A stretch of 64,000 nucleotides of DNA from Virgisporangium aliadipatigenens. GTDB lineage: Bacteria; Actinomycetota; Actinomycetes; Mycobacteriales; Micromonosporaceae. Below, one piece after another: positions 60,773-64,000 of this stretch. Within the stretch, counting starts at the first letter, position 1. Every line of letters starts with the position of its first letter. The position numbers and the translations under genes were made by a program. The notes under the pieces are model-generated. The model made no database searches and was not told where the DNA came from. It saw nothing but the letters and a program-made list of their open reading frames with translations. Location: positions 48,093 through 112,092 of the forward strand of contig NZ_BOPF01000037.1 in NCBI RefSeq assembly GCF_016863615.1. Direction: 5' to 3'.

Positions 60773-61681
60773 ATGACGAGACCCATGCACGGCAAGACGG
60801 TCGTTGTCACCGGCGGCACCGCCGGCATCGGCAAGGAAACCGCTCGGGGCCTGGCCCGGCTGGGAGCACAGGTCGTGGTGGTCGGCCGAGACGGCGACCG
60901 CGCCCGCACGGCGGTTGCGGAGCTTCGGCGCGACACCGGCAACGACCGGGTCGAGGCGATGCTCGCCGATCTCACCCTGAAGCGGAACGCACGGGGGTTG
61001 GCCAAACGCATCACCGCCCGGTACGGCGAGATCCATGTCTTGATCAACAATATGGGGGTCACCCGGGCCGGCCGCGTGCTGACCCCAGAGGGCATCGAAA
61101 CGACTTTCGCCGCCAACGTTCTGGCGCCCTACCTTCTGACGGACGGCTTGCTGCCAGCGCTGATTCGCGCCGCCCCGACTCGCGTCGTCAACATCACCGG
61201 CGGGGTGCCCCGCGGCTCGATCGACCTGGACAACCTGCAAGGCGAACGGTCGTACGTGGCGCTGTCGCACTACAACCAGACCAAGCTGGCGCTCATGGCA
61301 ATGAGCTACGCGACCGCCGAACGCCTCCGCGGTAGCGGGGTCACCCTCAACGTGGCGTATCCCGGCCATGCGTACACATCGCTCAACAAGGGCCTGCCCG
61401 TCGGCGCCTACCCGCCCGTCGCTCGGCCGATCGTCCCGCTTCTGCGGCCACTCCTGCCCCTTCTCTACGGGCAGAGGGCCGCGGTACGCGCCTCCCGATC
61501 CAGCGTCTACCTGGCGTCCGACCCGGGCGTGGCCGATCTGCACGGCACTTACATCAACAGCGCGTGCCGTGTCGTGGCCTGGCCCGCCGCGGTCCTCGAC
61601 CGACGCAACCGCGATGCCGTCAGTGCGATCTGCGAGAAACTGGCCACCGCGCCCACCCGCTCCACCCGGCCGGCGGGGTAA
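60773..61681 (+). CDS. Short-chain dehydrogenase/reductase
   Basis: A 302-residue SDR. It has the nucleotide motif VVVTGGTAGIGKETARGLAR, the NNxG-type strand IHVLINNMGVTRAGRVLTPE, and the catalytic YxxxK in SHYNQTKLALMAMSYATAER. The usual catalytic Ser position after strand 5 reads NITGG, so the Ser may be shifted or absent. Layout is closest to the retinol-dehydrogenase/WWOX-like group. ATG at 60773 was taken over GTG at 60764. It is controlled presumably by the divergent TetR. Confidence 0.88.
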   Translation: MTRPMHGKTVVVTGGTAGIGKETARGLARLGAQVVVVGRDGDRARTAVAELRRDTGNDRVEAMLADLTLKRNARGLAKRITARYGEIHVLINNMGVTRAGRVLTPEGIETTFAANVLAPYLLTDGLLPALIRAAPTRVVNITGGVPRGSIDLDNLQGERSYVALSHYNQTKLALMAMSYATAERLRGSGVTLNVAYPGHAYTSLNKGLPVGAYPPVARPIVPLLRPLLPLLYGQRAAVRASRSSVYLASDPGVADLHGTYINSACRVVAWPAAVLDRRNRDAVSAICEKLATAPTRSTRPAG

Positions 61682-61911
61682 GCCAGCACATCGACGGACT
61701 CCACCACGTGGTCTGGTGAGGGAACCTGCCCATCGGAAGGGGGCGACCGATCTTCATGACGTCGAATGACGAACCGATCGCGGCAGATCTGGATGCCTAG
61801 GTCAATTGTCTCGGGCCGCACGGAACGGGTTGGCCTGCTCGGCTGTCAGCCGCGGGGCGGCGTGGCCAGACAGCCCGGTGCGGGGTTGGCAGCCGATGTA
61901 CGGTCGGCCAA
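61682..61911. other. Intergenic region
   Basis: Two hundred and thirty bases with no supported gene between the SDR and the leucine-rich-repeat gene. No clear hairpin or operator. Confidence 0.3.
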
Positions 61912-62652
61912 GTGGAGGAACGCATCCCGGCTGCCGAGCGGATCGAGCGCGCCCGCCAGACCCGGTCGCCGAAGCTCGAACTGGACCGGTGCGGGCTGTA
62001 CAAGGTGCCGAAGGAGGTGCGCGACTTCACCTTCGTGGAGTCGCTCAACCTTGAGTTCAACAACCTCCGCGACCTGCCGAAGTGGCTAAGGAAGCTGGAC
62101 GCCCTCACCGAGCTGAACGTCGGGGCGAACGCGTTCTACGAGGTGCCCCTGGTGATCCACCGCCTCACCGGGCTGCGGGTGCTCGACCTGAGCGAGAACA
62201 ACCTGGAGGGCGAGCCACTGGATTTCTTGGGCGGGCTGACGAACCTCACGCGCCTGTACCTCGTCGACACCCGGTCCGACCGGCTTCCGGAGAGCATCGG
62301 CGGGCTGACGCAGATGCGGGAGCTGAACCTGTACCGGGGGTTCTTCACCAACTCGCCGGACAGCCTGCCGCCCTCCCTGGGCCGGCTCACCAACCTCACC
62401 GCGCTCGAGCTGTCCCGCAACGGTTTGCACGAGGTGCCCGAGTGGGTCCGCGGCATGACGAAACTGCGGTCGCTGGGCCTTTGGATGACCGACATCACCG
62501 AGATCCCGGAGTGGCTCACCGAGCTGACCGCCCTTGAGCGGCTTGCGTTGCCGTGCGACCCCGGCACCGGGCTGCTGGCGGCGATCCTGCGCCTGCCGCA
62601 CCTGACCGACCTCTCGATCGACGGCGAGGAGGTGGAGCTGGGCCAGGGCTGA
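61912..62652 (+). CDS. Leucine-rich-repeat protein
   Basis: A 246-residue protein made almost wholly of LRR units: LELDRCGLYKVPKEVRDFTF, VESLNLEFNNLRDLPKWLRK, LTGLRVLDLSENNLEGEPLD, LTNLTRLYLVDTRSDRLPES, LTNLTALELSRNGLHEVPEW. The repeats are of the 22-23 residue bacterial type and there is no signal peptide or membrane helix, so it is probably cytoplasmic. Such small LRR proteins occur as accessory genes in actinobacteria. The partner is not known. GTG at 61912 lies in an AAGTGGAGG context. Confidence 0.85.
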   Translation: MEERIPAAERIERARQTRSPKLELDRCGLYKVPKEVRDFTFVESLNLEFNNLRDLPKWLRKLDALTELNVGANAFYEVPLVIHRLTGLRVLDLSENNLEGEPLDFLGGLTNLTRLYLVDTRSDRLPESIGGLTQMRELNLYRGFFTNSPDSLPPSLGRLTNLTALELSRNGLHEVPEWVRGMTKLRSLGLWMTDITEIPEWLTELTALERLALPCDPGTGLLAAILRLPHLTDLSIDGEEVELGQG

Positions 62653-63090
62653 CCGGCTCCACCTCCCCGTGGGTCACCGCACCCATGGCGGGGTGCTGAT
62701 GGGAGTGGCTTGCGGGTGAGCATGGCCCGTGACTGCGCTCCGAGCTTGATCAAATGCGCTGACATCGGCATGAGTGCGCAGCTGATCAAGGACGGACGCG
62801 TGCGCCTACCGGTGGCAACGGGATGCTGGGCGGGCTGGATCGGCCCGACGGGGTGGGAGCAAACGGGGAGCAGCGCGGCGCTCCATACCGCGCTGAACGG
62901 CGCTCAACCGCGTCGTACTGCTCTGTACTGCGCCGTCTGACCTGCGCGATCTCCAAAGCCGCAGGTCAGCGCACACGCCGGACAAATTTGACACGGAAGA
63001 GGTCTCCGACCTTCGGTGATCGACTTTGGCTTGGGTTTCCGCAGGTCAATGGGTGTGTGCTCATAGCGCTGTGCGGGCTGCTGTGATCAT

Positions 63091-63111
63091 TTGGGAGCAG
63101 ATTGGGAGCAG
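63091..63111. repeat. Tandem repeat TTGGGAGCAG x2
   Basis: TTGGGAGCAG occurs twice with one A between. Similar GGGAGCA words occur near 62860-62880. It may be a binding array for the recombinase or its directionality factor, or a chance repeat. Confidence 0.5.
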
Positions 63112-63246
63112 GGCTTTGACCTCTCCGTGCGGGGAAGCGCGCTCCGGCCGATGAGGCACTTCTACTGCTGCCATTCGACGTGAACGCCGATCCGTAGCCG
63201 CAGCATCCGCTAGTTCCGGCGGGCGCTCATCACAGATGAAGACCGC

Positions 63247-63280
63247 AAGGCCGGACTACCCGTGAGGGTGGTCCGGCCTT
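63247..63280 (+). terminator. Hairpin, likely rho-independent terminator
   Basis: AAGGCCGGACTACC and GGTGGTCCGGCCTT form a 14-pair stem with one G-U pair around the loop CGTGAG, followed by CTTGTGTT. It should end transcription coming from the left and insulate the recombinase genes. Confidence 0.7.
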
Positions 63281-63463
63281 CTTGTGTTACTCCTGAAACG
63301 GAAGAAGAGAAGACCTTGACTACCCAATTCCTTGTTCTGCCTCGTCGTTTCACCCGTGTCGCCGGCACGTGTCCGGCGACCGATCCGAGTTCGCCCGTCC
63401 TCGACTCCCGGTTCCAGGCCGGCGGGCGTTGTCCGACCGACGTCGCTGGTGTGGTGGCGGCCT

Positions 63464-63733
63464 ATGGCTGACCTGCCGACCCGAGATGACGACCGCGAGA
63501 TGCCGGCCCACGTTGGCACGGTGGAGGTGTCGCCGCCTGCTGATGGGCTTGACCTTGAGCCGCGAGTGGAGCGTTCATCGACAACGTCGTCGCGATCCGA
63601 CACGGCCGCCACGTCGATGCCGCGCGTGATCGTGCCGAGTGGACCGCCTGAGTTCGGGCCGCGTGCGGCGCGGGCGTTGCTGGCCGTGCTGATCGAGGCG
63701 TCGACGACAGTCGATCATCACCACACCGAATGA
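63464..63733 (+). CDS. Small hypothetical protein upstream of the recombinase
   Basis: An 89-residue protein from ATG 63464 (MADLPTRDDDREMPAHVGT). It is Asp/Glu- and Ser/Thr-rich in the middle (VERSSTTSSRSDTAATS) and ends in a short helix (FGPRAARALLAVLIEASTTV, then DHHHTE). Its stop overlaps the ATG of the recombinase gene, so the two are coupled. It may be an accessory factor of the recombinase. No family recognised. Confidence 0.6.
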   Translation: MADLPTRDDDREMPAHVGTVEVSPPADGLDLEPRVERSSTTSSRSDTAATSMPRVIVPSGPPEFGPRAARALLAVLIEASTTVDHHHTE

Positions 63734-64000
63734 CCAACCAGCCAACCGGCCCCAGGTTCGCGTTCTACGGGCGTGTGTCCACCGAGGACAACCAGGACCC
63801 GGAATCGTCGCGGCGGTGGCAACTCAACCGTGCCACCGCCCTGATCCAGCCGCACGACGGCCGGATCGTGGCCGAGTTCTTCGACGTCGGGCAGAGCCGC
63901 TCCCTGCCGTGGCAACGCCGCCCACAAGCAAGTCTGCTGCTCGCCGCCTTGCGTGACCCCGGCCGCGGGTTCGCCGACGTCGTGGTGGGGGAGCCGCATC
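63730..64000 (+). CDS. Serine recombinase, N-terminal part (runs off the window)
   Basis: Ninety codons of a resolvase/invertase-type protein: FAFYGRVSTEDNQDPESSRR near the start with the catalytic Ser in RVST, then IVAEFFDVGQSRSLPWQRRP, LLAALRDPGRGFADVVVGEP. Both the spacing from the Ser to the ESSRRWQ segment and the Asp-Val-Gly-Gln-Ser-Arg loop fit large serine integrases. The frame continues past the window edge. It is homologous to the decayed copy at 55070-55914. Confidence 0.9.
   Translation, partial: MTNQPTGPRFAFYGRVSTEDNQDPESSRRWQLNRATALIQPHDGRIVAEFFDVGQSRSLPWQRRPQASLLLAALRDPGRGFADVVVGEPH

Larger units (their letters stand above)
62653..63463. other. Long non-coding region upstream of the recombinase genes
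   Basis: Eight hundred and eleven bases without a supported gene. It holds a tandem repeat at 63091-63111 and a strong hairpin at 63247-63280. GC content seems slightly lower in 62960-63120 (for example ACAAATTTGACACGGAAG). The layout, just upstream of a serine recombinase, fits an end of an integrated element, but I recognise no attachment core. Confidence 0.45.

Noticed and set aside
1..64000. CRISPR arrays, tRNA or rRNA genes
   Set aside because: No regularly spaced repeats and no cloverleaf or rRNA-like sequence were seen. Short tRNAs could have been missed by eye.

Overview
The window is a stretch of very GC-rich chromosome (roughly 70% by eye) with frequent GTG and TTG starts, many 4-base stop/start overlaps, TetR, LacI and DesK-type two-component regulators, a SigE-family sigma factor, a VTC/DUF4956/CotH operon and actinobacterial-type serine recombinases. 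This points to a filamentous actinomycete, perhaps Micromonosporaceae. That placement is an inference from gene style. No rRNA or other phylogenetic marker is present.

Layout. 0-7 kb: a stress and metal/redox patch. It holds a Cys-rich four-helix copper-storage-like protein, a general-stress membrane protein, a DsbA-like thiol oxidoreductase, a PCu(A)C-like copper chaperone lipoprotein, a thioredoxin-like fragment coupled to a cyclic-nucleotide-domain/thioredoxin-reductase fusion, and two frameshifted membrane genes (HdeD-like and LtrA-like). 7-13.4 kb: a PaoABC-like molybdenum aldehyde oxidoreductase (FeS, FAD and Mo subunits) with a divergent XdhC/PaoD maturation factor and two TetR genes. 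13.6-19.6 kb: a DUF1707 gene, then VTC (polyphosphate polymerase-like), DUF4956 and CotH-kinase genes in one operon, facing a histidine kinase/response regulator pair. 19.8-25.3 kb: a DUF4240/SnoaL fusion, then a GH78 alpha-L-rhamnosidase with the stub of a sugar ABC permease, and a divergent LacI regulator with three AACGTT-centred boxes. 25.6-27.8 kb: a WXG100-like/YbaB/membrane protein trio reminiscent of type VII secretion accessory genes. 28-32.4 kb: a kinase/regulator pair divergent from an MMPL exporter. 32.5-36.4 kb: an immunity-like ORF, a SnoaL-like protein, a frameshifted leucine-rich-repeat-variant protein, a methyltransferase and an IS3 remnant. 36.7-41.9 kb: a third kinase/regulator pair divergent from a LolD/MacB-type ABC ATPase and an FtsX-type permease.

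42-51.6 kb: two consecutive operons (RraA-like, aminotransferase, TetR; then DUF3500, gamma-glutamyltransferase, DUF1275, MFS, FAD monooxygenase, SnoaL-like). Both are preceded by nearly the same palindrome, so they look like one regulon under the internal TetR. 51.6-64 kb: a scrambled accessory region. It has an IS5 fragment, a MerR gene that lost its head next to an integrase fragment, a sigma factor/triple-repeat membrane protein/amidoligase operon, a decayed serine recombinase cut by a complete IS3 element, a truncated SMI1/KNR4-like gene, HxlR/NmrA and TetR/SDR divergent pairs, a frameshifted ParB-like gene, a leucine-rich-repeat protein, and a second serine recombinase running off the right edge.

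The least understood units worth attention are the sigma/repeat/amidoligase operon (52.6-55.0 kb), the VTC/DUF4956/CotH operon (14.3-17.5 kb) and the palindrome-linked DUF3500/GGT/RraA/aminotransferase regulon (42-51.6 kb). Single-base frameshifts recur (HdeD-like, LtrA-like, LRV, ParB-like). They may be real decay or base-call errors, and I cannot tell which from one sequence.
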